DNA from: Clostridia bacterium | GTDB lineage: Bacteria > Bacillota > Clostridia > Oscillospirales > Acutalibacteraceae | Direction: 5' to 3' | Length of the DNA stretch: 64,000 nt | Assembly (NCBI GenBank): GCA_017516745.1 | Contig: JAFXBF010000014.1 | Location: forward strand, 124,001-188,000 | Shown: positions 18,032 to 26,239 of the stretch, piece by piece | How positions within the stretch are numbered: position 1 is the first letter of the stretch | How the letters are laid out: every line of letters begins with the position of its first letter | The notes under the pieces: generated by a model | Seen by the model: only the letters and a program-made list of their open reading frames with translations | What the model was told of the DNA's origin: nothing | Databases searched by the model: none | Made by a program: the position numbers and the translations under genes

Positions 18032-18069
18032 CATCCCTGTTCTTTTAACGAAGAGCAGGGATATTTTTG
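18032..18069 (+). terminator. intrinsic terminator of the aconitase X genes
   Basis: ATCCCTGTTCT and AGAGCAGGGAT pair (one G-T) around a short loop and are followed by ATTTTTGTT. Confidence 0.85.
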
Positions 18070-18169
18070 TTGTCAGGTTATACAATGGGATTATAGCTTG
18101 ATTGTGCACTATAACAAAACTGTTATGCAATATATACAAATATTAATATCACGATTTGTGCAAAAAGTC

Positions 18170-18198
18170 TTGACAAATACTGTAAATATGAATAGAAT
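18170..18198 (+). promoter_or_regulatory. promoter of micropeptide 2
   Basis: TTGACA at 18170-18175, 17-base spacer, TAGAAT at 18193-18198. The region upstream (18085-18165) is AT-rich with no open frame. Confidence 0.75.
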
Positions 18199-18230
18199 AT
18201 GAATGTAATCAAACGAAAGGAGAAAACACG

Positions 18231-18368
18231 ATGTATTCACAGTATCTCATCAAAGAGGAAAAGAGCCTTATCAAGGAAATCTCCAAGGAAAAGAACCTCT
18301 TCAAGAAAATTGCCAAGGCAACAAAGCTGAACGCACTTCTCGTTTACATGGCAAACAACGTTGCTTAA
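18231..18368 (+). CDS. micropeptide 2 (45 residues, charged helical), unknown function
   Basis: A 45-codon frame with its own promoter, an AAAGGAG ribosome binding site 10 bases before the ATG, and terminator hairpins after the stop. The peptide is highly charged and lysine/glutamate rich in its first two thirds (KEEKSLIKEISKEKNLFKK) and more hydrophobic at the end (ALLVYMANNVA), so it is predicted to be helical. No signal peptide or cysteine. Good promoter, ribosome binding site and terminator together make it a credible free-standing gene. I do not recognise a family. A role with the preceding metabolic genes is only suggested by position. Confidence 0.65.
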   Translation: MYSQYLIKEEKSLIKEISKEKNLFKKIAKATKLNALLVYMANNVA

Positions 18369-18456
18369 GTAACCGAGTGGGCGTTCACCCAAACGGGATA
18401 GCAAATGAGGTTGAAAAACCTTTTTATATAGATAGCATTTCCCCTTAAAAAACAAC

Positions 18457-18490
18457 AGGACATCTTACCAAACGGTGAGGTGTCCTTTTT
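18457..18490 (+). terminator. intrinsic terminator downstream of micropeptide 2
   Basis: AGGACATCTTACC pairs with GGTGAGGTGTCCT with G-T pairs, followed by TTTTT. A smaller hairpin with a T-run (AGGTTGAAAAACCTTTTTAT) lies at 18408-18427. Confidence 0.82.
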
Positions 18491-18494
18491 GCTT

Positions 18495-20099
18495 TTAAAA
18501 ATTATTTTCGTCATTGAGTACTGCGTGTGCACAGCGTATTCCGTCAACGCCTGCGGAAACAATGCCGCCTGCGTAGCCTGCGCCTTCGCCGCAGGGGTAA
18601 ATACCGCCGATGTTGCATTGGTAATATTCATCCCTTGTTATTCTTACGGGTGAGGATGAACGGCTTTCTGGCGCTGTCAGCACAGCATCGTGAAGCGTGA
18701 AGCCCTTGAGCATTCTGTCCATTTTCGGCAGGGCATCAGCAATTGTGTCCGTAACCTTCTTCGGAAGACAGAGCCTTATATCCGAGGGTGTGACACCGGT
18801 CGGGCAGCTGGGCTTTACACTGCCCAATTTTTCACTCGGACGGTTTTCGAGGAAATCGCCCACAAGCTGTGCAGGCGCTCGGTAATCACCGCCGCCAAGC
18901 TCAAATGCCTTGCTCTCGATTTCTCTTTGCAAGTACATACCTGCAAGCGGATGCTCGCTGCCGAAATCGGCAGGCTCAATGCCGACAAGAATTGCCGAAT
19001 TGGAGTTTTCCTTGTCACGGGCATACTCGCTCATTCCGTTGACAACCATTCTGCCCTTTTCGCTTGAGGCGGCAACAACCGTACCGCCCGGACACATACA
19101 GAAGGTGTATGCGCCTCTGCCGTGCTCAGGGTGGCAGGCAAGCTTGTAGTTTGCCGCACCGAGCTTCGGGTGGCCTGCAAATTCGCCGTACTGCGAGCGG
19201 TCAATAAGCTCCCTCGGGTGCTCAATTCTCGTGCCGACGGAAAACGGCTTCTGTATCATCTTGACGCCGCTTTCATAAAGCATTTCAACCGTATCCCTTG
19301 CCGAGTGGCCGATTGCGAGTATGACCGTATCGGTTTCGAGTTCAATTGTTTTGCCGACCTCGTTTTCATATCTTACGCCGTGAATAAAGCCGTTTGCAAC
19401 TATGATTCCAGTCAGCCTGCAACGGAAAAGCACTTCACCGCCAAGAGAAATAATTTCTTCTCTCATCGACTTTACAACACCGCCGAGCTTATCCGTGCCT
19501 ATATGCGGATTTGCCGACCACAGAATTTCCTGCGGTGCACCGTGACGGGCAAATTCAAGAAATACCTGCCTGCAAAGCGTGTCCTTTATACCTGTTGTCA
19601 GCTTGCCGTCCGAAAAAGTGCCTGCGCCGCCTTCGCCGAACTGAACGTTGCTGTTTTCGTCGAGCAGCTTTTCTTCCCAGAAGGTGCGTACCGTCTTTGT
19701 GCGCTGTTCAACACAGTCGCCTCTTTCAAGAACAATGGGTTTAAGACCTGCTTTAGCAAGAGTCTGTGCCGCAAATATGCCTGCCGGGCCGAAGCCGACA
19801 ACAACGGGACGAAACGTTGAAGTACGCTTGTTTTCGGGCAGGGTGTAGCTGAACGGCATGTACTTTTCAGCCTTGCCGCCCTTGGCCTTTGCAATAAATG
19901 CATCCTCATCGCCGTCAACGGTTACATTGATGTGGTAAACAAAGCTGACCTCACTTTTCTTGCGTGAGTCAACCGCACGTCTTGCAACCTCAAGCGAAGT
20001 TATCTTCCTTGCAGGACAGCGTAAAATCTTCGCCGCCGCCGCAAGCAGCTCGTTTTCATCCGCCTCAACGGGCAGTTTTATCTGGTTAATTCTTATCAT
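18495..20099 (-). CDS. FAD-dependent oxidoreductase-like protein (COG2509 family)
   Basis: A 534-residue flavoprotein of the COG2509 type, which combines an N-terminal small domain (about 1-80) with a FAD-binding fold (RPVVVGFGPAGIFAAQTLAKAG at about 97) and C-terminal FAD-contact motif YPCGEGAGYAGGIVSAGVDG. The segment QFGEGGAGTFSDGKL is characteristic of the family. The physiological reaction is not established. It is convergent with micropeptide 2 and divergent from the glycosyltransferase gene. Confidence 0.85.
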   Translation of the reverse strand: MIRINQIKLPVEADENELLAAAAKILRCPARKITSLEVARRAVDSRKKSEVSFVYHINVTVDGDEDAFIAKAKGGKAEKYMPFSYTLPENKRTSTFRPVVVGFGPAGIFAAQTLAKAGLKPIVLERGDCVEQRTKTVRTFWEEKLLDENSNVQFGEGGAGTFSDGKLTTGIKDTLCRQVFLEFARHGAPQEILWSANPHIGTDKLGGVVKSMREEIISLGGEVLFRCRLTGIIVANGFIHGVRYENEVGKTIELETDTVILAIGHSARDTVEMLYESGVKMIQKPFSVGTRIEHPRELIDRSQYGEFAGHPKLGAANYKLACHPEHGRGAYTFCMCPGGTVVAASSEKGRMVVNGMSEYARDKENSNSAILVGIEPADFGSEHPLAGMYLQREIESKAFELGGGDYRAPAQLVGDFLENRPSEKLGSVKPSCPTGVTPSDIRLCLPKKVTDTIADALPKMDRMLKGFTLHDAVLTAPESRSSSPVRITRDEYYQCNIGGIYPCGEGAGYAGGIVSAGVDGIRCAHAVLNDENNF

Positions 20100-20170
20100 T
20101 GGTTTTAGTCCTTTGCGCTTAATAAAGATATTGTATTATATTTGTTTTAATATTTCAAGATTTTTATAAA

Positions 20171-20199
20171 TTGACAGTAACACATTAAAATGTTATGCT
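20171..20199 (+). promoter_or_regulatory. promoter of the GT4 glycosyltransferase
   Basis: TTGACA at 20171-20176, 17-base spacer, TATGCT at 20194-20199. Confidence 0.65.
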
Positions 20200-20229
20200 G
20201 ATATCAGTTGAATTTTTGGAGTGTGCTTT

Positions 20230-21420
20230 ATGAAAAAAAAGCTTCTTTTTGTAATGGAATCTATGGGCAGCGGCGGCGGTGAACGCAGCCTGCTTACCCT
20301 TTTACAGCTTATGGATTATGACAAATACGATGTTGATTTGTTGTTGTTCAATCCTTCGGGGCTTTTTATGGATATGATACCACCGCAGGTTAATATAATA
20401 TCTTTCGGCAAAGGCTATGACCGGTTTGTTCAGCCTATAGGCACAAGTATAAAAGCGTATTTTATGAAGGGTAATATCAAAGGTGCATACAACAGGATTA
20501 TGTATTCAAAAACAGTCAACGGTAAGGGTGGCAGCTCGCTTTACCGTGACCAGCTTGCGTGGAAATATATGCGCTGTGTTTTTGAAAATAATTTGCCCGA
20601 ATACGATGCGGCAATAGGCTATCTTGAAGGCAAGCCAAACTTTTTTGTTGCGGATTGTGTTAAAGCAAAGGTAAAAATTGTGTATGTACATAACGATTAC
20701 AACAAACTGAAAATGGACAAGGAACTCGACAAAGTGTTCTTTGAAAAAACAGACTGTATTGTCAGTGTATCGGAAAAGTGCTGTGACGTTCTAAAAGAAA
20801 TTTTTCCTGAATATGCGGACAAGGTCAGAATGATAGAAAATATCACTTCTCCGACTGTTCTCAAGCTTATGGCCGAAGAATGTGCATTGGAATATGAAAA
20901 TGTTACTGGCAATATTCTTCTTACAGTCGGCAGGCTTTCACAGCAAAAAGGCTACGATATCGCTGTTGATGCTGCTGAAATTCTTGCCAAAAACGGCGTT
21001 GATTTCAAGTGGTTTGCGATAGGCAGAGGCGAGCTTCAGGCTCAGATTGAGCAGAAGATAAAAGAAAAAAAGCTTGAAGATAAATTCATTCTGCTTGGCG
21101 AGAGGGCAAATCCTTATCCCTACATAGCAGGCTGTGATATATATGTTCAGCCATCGTATTTTGAGGGCAAATCAATTGCAATTGATGAGGCAAAGTGCTT
21201 TGCAAAGCCCATAGTTGCAACGAAGTTCACAACAGTGCTCGACCAACTTGCCGATGGCGAAACGGCTCTGCTTGCCGAGATTGATGCGGCAAGCGTAGCA
21301 GAAAAAATAATGCAGCTTATTTCCGATAAAGAGCTTTGCGAGGCTTTAAGCGAAAACCTGAAAAAAGAAAAACTCGGCAACGAGGAAGAGATACAGAAAT
21401 TTTACAATATGTTAGATTGA
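20230..21420 (+). CDS. GT4-family glycosyltransferase
   Basis: A 396-residue GT-B fold glycosyltransferase. The N-terminal domain contains FVMESMGSGGGERSLLTLLQLM, the acceptor-side loop. The C-terminal domain begins at the linker LLTVGRLSQQKGYDIAVDA and carries the nucleotide-sugar EX7E region QPSYFEGKSIAIDEAKCFAK. Such enzymes build surface polysaccharides or glycolipids. No other polysaccharide genes are adjacent. The ATG is preferred to an upstream GTG because GGAG lies 8 bases before it. No terminator is apparent. A MITE-like element follows. Confidence 0.9.
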   Translation: MKKKLLFVMESMGSGGGERSLLTLLQLMDYDKYDVDLLLFNPSGLFMDMIPPQVNIISFGKGYDRFVQPIGTSIKAYFMKGNIKGAYNRIMYSKTVNGKGGSSLYRDQLAWKYMRCVFENNLPEYDAAIGYLEGKPNFFVADCVKAKVKIVYVHNDYNKLKMDKELDKVFFEKTDCIVSVSEKCCDVLKEIFPEYADKVRMIENITSPTVLKLMAEECALEYENVTGNILLTVGRLSQQKGYDIAVDAAEILAKNGVDFKWFAIGRGELQAQIEQKIKEKKLEDKFILLGERANPYPYIAGCDIYVQPSYFEGKSIAIDEAKCFAKPIVATKFTTVLDQLADGETALLAEIDAASVAEKIMQLISDKELCEALSENLKKEKLGNEEEIQKFYNMLD

Positions 21421-21486
21421 ACCCCACCAATCTTTGAAAAATTGTAATAATTCTGAAAGCTTTTCTAAAAAAAGTGGTGCTAAAGT

Positions 21487-21762
21487 TAAGGTGACGAGTA
21501 AAATACGAACCCGCCCAAAAGCGTGAATTTTTGCGGCTTTTCGGCGTTTCGGATTTGAAAGGCGACAGCCTGTCGGCATCCTTAACATCCAAAAATCCAT
21601 CAAAAATTCGCACTTTTGGGTCACGGATTTTTTACGAAGCGGATTTTTGTCATATCAAGGCACAAAACGCAGTAAATCCTAACGGATTTACGAGTATTTT
21701 AACGAAGAGATGGCGGAAATCCACCCCGTAAAAAACGGGTTCGGATTTTACTCGGCACCTTA
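21487..21762. mobile_element. MITE-like element with 27-bp terminal inverted repeats
   Basis: The 363-base gap between the glycosyltransferase and the response regulator holds a 276-base unit bounded by inverted repeats 21487-21513 and 21736-21762 that match at 25 of 27 positions. The outermost bases read TA then AGGTG at the left and CACCT then TA at the right, consistent with insertion into a TA target as for IS630/Tc1-type elements. Smaller inverted repeats lie inside. No transposase is encoded, so it would be non-autonomous. The right end is about 20 bases before the response regulator ATG, so it may influence that gene's transcription. Confidence 0.7.
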
Positions 21763-21783
21763 CAGCAGAGAGGAGGAAAGCAT

Positions 21784-22476
21784 ATGTACAACGTACTCGT
21801 TTGTGATGACGATGCCGCAATTGTGAACTCCATAGAGATTTATTTACAGCTTGAGGGCTTCAACGTTTTCAAGGCGTTCAACGGCAGGCAGGTTTTGGAG
21901 ATTGCCTCGCAGCAGGAGATACATTGCATTATTCTGGATATAATGATGCCCGAAATGGACGGGCTTCAGGCGACCTTGCGCCTGCGTGAAAAGAACAACG
22001 TGCCGATAATTATGCTCTCTGCCAAAAGCCAGGATACCGACAAAATTACGGGGCTTGGCTTCGGTGCGGATGATTACGTTACAAAGCCGTTCAATCCCCT
22101 TGAGCTTGTGGCGAGGGTGAAATCTCAGGTGCGCAGGTTTATGAGCCTTGGCGGTGTTGCCGCACCGACTGATACCTGTATCGTCACGGGTGCTCTTGTG
22201 CTTGATACCGAGGCGCACGAGGTTACCGTTGAGGGCGAAGCGGTTAAGCTGACCGCAACGGAATACAAAATCCTCGAGTATCTTATGATAAATCTCGGCA
22301 GAATTCTTACCACAACGCAGATTTACGAGGCGGTGTGGAATGAGCCGTCCTACTCAACGGACAGAACGGTTACGGTACATATCAGAAGAATTAGGGAAAA
22401 GATTGAGCTTGACCCGAAAAACCCGAAATATCTGAAGGTGGTGTGGGGACTTGGATACAAAATCGAAAAAATATAA
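21784..22476 (+). CDS. OmpR/PhoB-family response regulator
   Basis: A 230-residue response regulator: receiver domain (1-120) with acidic pocket CDDD, phosphoacceptor Asp52 in LDIMMPEMDG and Lys in VTKPF, then a winged-helix DNA-binding domain (about 130-230) with LTATEYKILEYL, TVTVHIRRIREKI and KVVWGLGYKI. It has an AGAGGAGG ribosome binding site. The histidine kinase gene overlaps its end by 26 bases, so the pair is a two-component system. Confidence 0.95.
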   Translation: MYNVLVCDDDAAIVNSIEIYLQLEGFNVFKAFNGRQVLEIASQQEIHCIILDIMMPEMDGLQATLRLREKNNVPIIMLSAKSQDTDKITGLGFGADDYVTKPFNPLELVARVKSQVRRFMSLGGVAAPTDTCIVTGALVLDTEAHEVTVEGEAVKLTATEYKILEYLMINLGRILTTTQIYEAVWNEPSYSTDRTVTVHIRRIREKIELDPKNPKYLKVVWGLGYKIEKI

Positions 22477-24943
22477 AATTATACGGATTATCTGTTTTTT
22501 GTTTTGCATAGTCTGCGTTTGCACAAGCGGTGTTGCCGTTTCCCGTGTGGCGGATTTCGGAATTCAGGCAGGCTATTACTACGGTATGGATACCATCATA
22601 AAAAGTAGAGGTGATGTTGAGCGTTCCGTCAGCTTTCTTTACGAGGTGGGTCTTTCTTATTATGCCTTGCGCCGTGCCTTTGTAACCTATAACGACGGTG
22701 CAATTTTCGAGGACGAGGCTTTTAAAAAGCACCTTGAAGAAAAAACCGCCGAGCGTATTGAAGAATACGTAAATGACCGGGCAAAAGAATTTAAACAGTA
22801 TGCCGATGAATATAACGACTGGCTCTTGACTGATTATGACGAACATTATGACAATTATTACTGGCTTGAGGGCTACGGTCAGATCTCTCCGAGTGAGACG
22901 AATCCGTTTGTTGGCAGTAATTTTGTGCGTAATGATGACGGTACGGTAGGCGTTAATTACGAGAGGCTTCGCAGGGAAGCCAAAGATAACCTCGGCTATG
23001 ATTACGACCCCGACGTTTACAAAAATGAATATAAGCACCTGAAATCCTATATTTCAACGCTTGGTGCGCTTCAATATTTCCTTGTGGATAACACAACGGG
23101 CAAGGTTTACACCAACAGCGGCTTTGAAACCGCAGAAGAATTTAAAGAAGCCTATGCCGAGAAAAACTGGTTTGTTTCTTCAACAGATAATTTTGAAACG
23201 GTAACCGTCGGCAATAAATTCAAGAAATTCAGCGAAACCTCGCCGTCAGCTCTTCGTTACTCCTACGGTGAGGAAGCGGATATCGTGCAGACGCAGGATG
23301 GAATAATTCTCAGCCCGTCCGCCTATACTTATGAATTTTTCACGGCGATTCGCTACGGCTATTCGCATTATACAGACCGTTACGGATATATCGTCGGTTC
23401 AACGAGCCTTTTTGAGGCAGGCCCTTGTACGGTTTATCTTGGCTACGAAAGTGCCAAAGCAAGTGCAAACGACCCGTTTATTGCGATTGAAAAGGAATAC
23501 GGTGAAGCCGTATCGGGTCTTGAGGCTTACGCTGAGTTGGGCCTTGTGTCGCTTGCGCTGCTTATAATTCTTACTTTGGTTATTCTCTTTCTTGCGGGCA
23601 AAAAGCCTGTGCACCTCAACTGGCAGAATAAAATTCCGGGTGATATTCATTTAATTGTGTCAATCGCTGCGGCAATAGGAATGGGCGTGCTTGCTTTCTG
23701 GTGTGCGGTGTACACATTGGAATATTACTACCGCAGGGAATGGATTTATCCTCTCGGCAGTGCAGGATGTATAGCTTCGGCTGTTGTTTGCTATTCCTTC
23801 TTGATTAACGGACTGGTTACGCTTATTCAGAACATAGCAGGCAAGGTCTTTGTAAAGCGGCTGTTTATCCTGCTGCCGATAAGGCTGATAAAGCGGCTTG
23901 CACAGCGCCTTGCTGCAAACAGAACTAATCTTAAAAACGGCGTAAGACGCCGCTTTGTGATAGTTGTTCCGATTTATGCCGTTATATTGGCGGCGTGCTG
24001 GTTGACTCTGGCAGCAACAACATGGGAAGTAGGACTTGCTATATTTATCGGAATTGTGCTTCTGCTTGTAAGTGTTGCGTTTTTCGTGTTAATCTACTAT
24101 TACGCAAAGGCACTCGACAAAATCCGTGAAACGGTTGCCAAAACACAGCAGGGCGATTTCGACGTGCAGTTTGACTGCAACAGTATGCCCAAGGCTATGG
24201 TCGATTTCGCTTCGGATATTTCTGAAATGAGAAGCGGTATGAAGCTTGCGGTTGATTCCGCCGTGCGTGAGCAGAAGGCAAAAACAGAGCTTATCACAAA
24301 CGTTTCGCATGACCTTAAAACTCCGCTCACGTCAATTATCACCTATGCCGACCTTATTGCACGCAGCACCGAAGGCAACGAGGAAGTTAAGGAATATTCC
24401 GAGGTACTCACAGAAAAATCAATGCGCTTAAAGCACCTTATTGAAGACCTGACGGAAGCCACACGAGTTTCAACGGGCGCAATTGAGCTTCACCCGACGA
24501 AGGTTGACCTTTGCGAGCTTGCGGCACAGGCTGTCGGTGAAAACACGGGTGCGTTTGAAAAAAGCGGCGTTGAGCCGATAATAAACAACAACGGCACAAA
24601 ACCCGTCGTATTTGCGGACGGACAAAAGACCTACCGTGTGCTTGAAAACATTATATCAAATATAACAAAGTACTCTCTGCCCGGCACGAGAGCCTATGTA
24701 ACCGTAGGCGAGGAAAACGGTATGGGTATGGTAATGTTCCGCAACATTTCCGCCGCACCGCTTAATATTTCCGCCGACGAGCTTATGGAACGCTTTGTAA
24801 GGGGCGATTCCGCCCGAACAGGTGAGGGCAGCGGCCTTGGTCTTTCAATAGCCAGGGATTTGTGCGAGCTTCAGGGCGGAAGATTTGAAATCAGTATTGA
24901 CGGCGATATGTTTACTTCGAGGGTTTATCTGCCTATGAGGTGA
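22451..24943 (+). CDS. membrane sensor histidine kinase
   Basis: An 830-residue kinase partnered with the upstream response regulator. Residues 10-32 are a transmembrane segment, followed by a large extracellular sensor region (about 35-355) rich in Tyr and acidic residues, then further membrane segments at about 358-382, 401-424, 435-458, 502-524 and 527-550. A HAMP-like linker leads to the dimerisation/phosphoacceptor site His620 (VSHDLKTPL) and the ATPase domain (NIISNITKYS, GEGSGLGLSIARDL). The signal is unknown and the sensor does not match a domain I recognise. Translation appears to begin at a TTG inside the regulator gene; the first possible ATG is much later (Met46). Confidence 0.9.
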   Translation: MDTKSKKYKIIRIICFLFCIVCVCTSGVAVSRVADFGIQAGYYYGMDTIIKSRGDVERSVSFLYEVGLSYYALRRAFVTYNDGAIFEDEAFKKHLEEKTAERIEEYVNDRAKEFKQYADEYNDWLLTDYDEHYDNYYWLEGYGQISPSETNPFVGSNFVRNDDGTVGVNYERLRREAKDNLGYDYDPDVYKNEYKHLKSYISTLGALQYFLVDNTTGKVYTNSGFETAEEFKEAYAEKNWFVSSTDNFETVTVGNKFKKFSETSPSALRYSYGEEADIVQTQDGIILSPSAYTYEFFTAIRYGYSHYTDRYGYIVGSTSLFEAGPCTVYLGYESAKASANDPFIAIEKEYGEAVSGLEAYAELGLVSLALLIILTLVILFLAGKKPVHLNWQNKIPGDIHLIVSIAAAIGMGVLAFWCAVYTLEYYYRREWIYPLGSAGCIASAVVCYSFLINGLVTLIQNIAGKVFVKRLFILLPIRLIKRLAQRLAANRTNLKNGVRRRFVIVVPIYAVILAACWLTLAATTWEVGLAIFIGIVLLLVSVAFFVLIYYYAKALDKIRETVAKTQQGDFDVQFDCNSMPKAMVDFASDISEMRSGMKLAVDSAVREQKAKTELITNVSHDLKTPLTSIITYADLIARSTEGNEEVKEYSEVLTEKSMRLKHLIEDLTEATRVSTGAIELHPTKVDLCELAAQAVGENTGAFEKSGVEPIINNNGTKPVVFADGQKTYRVLENIISNITKYSLPGTRAYVTVGEENGMGMVMFRNISAAPLNISADELMERFVRGDSARTGEGSGLGLSIARDLCELQGGRFEISIDGDMFTSRVYLPMR

Positions 24944-24949
24944 TAAACT

Positions 24950-25219
24950 ACAGTTTGTCGGGGACAAACAATGCAAAATGCAAAGTTCAAAATGCAAAAT
25001 TGTGGGAGGGCTTCGCCCTCACCCGATTGTAATTATGAAGAACAAAAAGTGATGTCATTCTGAGGCGAAGCCGAAGAATCTTAAAAGCCCCAAAGATTCT
25101 TCACTTTCGTTCAGAATGACCCGCCGTAAGGTTTCATATTATAAATCGGAGCGAAGCGACCCTTAACTTTGCACTTTGCACTAATTCCAGTTTTGAGAGG
25201 AACTCGCAAAACTGGAATT
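24950..25219. repeat. mosaic palindromic repeat element B
   Basis: This fills the 302-base gap after the kinase gene. It repeats the arms of element A in the opposite orientation: ACAGTTTGTC palindrome, ATGCAAAATGCAAAG repeats, GAGGGCTTCGCCCTC hairpin, then a different core, and at the far side CGGAGCGAAGCGACCC and TTTGCACTTTGCAC. The core (25054-25120) is a separate palindrome starting GTCATTCTGAGGCGAAGCC and ending TTCAGAATGAC. A last palindrome (25183-25219, AATTCCAGTTTTG / CAAAACTGGAATT) closes the unit. No coding potential is seen. Confidence 0.8.
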
Positions 25220-25245
25220 TATATAACCAAGAAAGGTAAAATCAA

Positions 25246-25647
25246 ATGAAAAAGAAGGTTCTTTCTGTCGTCTTGATTTTGTTCTGCGCAGTAATTCTGA
25301 TACTTAATTTTACGTTTGTAAAAGTTAATAACAGGGATACTGCAATTGCACGATATATTTACGCTGATAAAAACATTACGGCAGAAATCTCGGAAGAAGA
25401 TACGAAGGATATAGCCGAAATTCTGGACGGAAAACATATAAGCCTTTTTGATTTACCCTCCTGCGGTTTCAATGAAAACGTTGCTGTGGTTATCGGCAAT
25501 AAAACATTTTGTATAGCTTGCGATGATTGCGCAACTATATTCTATAAGGATAAAGTGAAAAAGGGATATATAAATTTAGAAGCTGACGAGAACGAAAAAA
25601 TCAGAACGATATTAGAGGATTACGGCTTTGCCTGGCCGTGTGTATGA
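25246..25647 (+). CDS. small exported or membrane-anchored protein, unknown function
   Basis: A 133-residue protein with a basic start and a hydrophobic stretch (about residues 5-25) that serves as signal peptide or N-terminal anchor. The remainder is acidic and soluble with four cysteines (SCGF, FCIACDDC, PCV), which could bind metal or form disulfides outside the cell. AAGAAAGG is the ribosome binding site. I do not recognise the family. It sits between repeat element B and a bidirectional terminator, so it is a single-gene unit. Confidence 0.7.
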   Translation: MKKKVLSVVLILFCAVILILNFTFVKVNNRDTAIARYIYADKNITAEISEEDTKDIAEILDGKHISLFDLPSCGFNENVAVVIGNKTFCIACDDCATIFYKDKVKKGYINLEADENEKIRTILEDYGFAWPCV

Positions 25648-25651
25648 CAAA

Positions 25652-25682
25652 AAGAGCTTTCCCGTTTATCGGGAAAGCTCTT
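25652..25682. terminator. bidirectional intrinsic terminator
   Basis: AAGAGCTTTCCCG and CGGGAAAGCTCTT form a perfect 13-base-pair stem between convergent genes, with A/T-rich flanks on both sides. Confidence 0.88.
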
Positions 25683-25695
25683 AATTCTTATTCAG

Positions 25696-26238
25696 TCAAT
25701 TAAATTCCGCTGCATTGATATAATATCCGACTATAAAATTCTTTTTGTCTGCGGCAAATTCGGCGGAGCTGAATTCGTAGCGCTTAGCCGCAGTCGGAAA
25801 GCGGTTATAGATATAAATTCTGCCGTTGTCGTTTTCTATAGCGGCGGCGTGGGGAATTGAAAAAATACCGCCCGTTTTGCAGATGATAATTCCGCAGTAG
25901 CCTTCCTTGAATTTTTCGCAGAAGGAATTAAAATTCCTGTCGAGGTTTACGGGAATATAGTGTGCGGAAAAGTAGCGAAAAACCTTCAATGGTCTTGCGC
26001 CCCGAAGCCCGAGCGGTGAACGTGCACGGATGTAGAGCTCTCTTGCAATATCTGCAAGCACGGCAGGGCGGTTGAGCAGAAGCAGAAGGTTATAAACGGC
26101 TATAACCGCACTGCCTACGGCGGAAAACGGGCGCAGACCAAAGCGCATTCTGCCGCAGCGGTGCACCGCCTGCCCGTTTATAAGGGCGTGTGGGTCACCG
26201 AGGGTTTTGTTGTGTTTGTGGTTGCTTTTTTCGAGCAT
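25696..26238 (-). CDS. C39-like cysteine-peptidase-fold protein, apparently lacking the catalytic cysteine
   Basis: A 180-residue protein. The pattern FSAVGSAVIAVYNLLLLL resembles the start of bacterial C39-like papain-fold peptidases, where a Cys precedes the (E)VIAVYNAL helix. Here the position appears to be Ser or Ala. Later, SIPHAAAIENDNGRIYIYNRF resembles the His and Asn/Asp half of the site. If the comparison is right, this is an inactive or serine-type relative. It starts 1 base after the dCMP deaminase stop (TAATATG), so translation is probably coupled. The family call is an inference from a few positions only. Confidence 0.5.
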   Translation of the reverse strand: MLEKSNHKHNKTLGDPHALINGQAVHRCGRMRFGLRPFSAVGSAVIAVYNLLLLLNRPAVLADIARELYIRARSPLGLRGARPLKVFRYFSAHYIPVNLDRNFNSFCEKFKEGYCGIIICKTGGIFSIPHAAAIENDNGRIYIYNRFPTAAKRYEFSSAEFAADKKNFIVGYYINAAEFN

Positions 26239-26239
26239 A

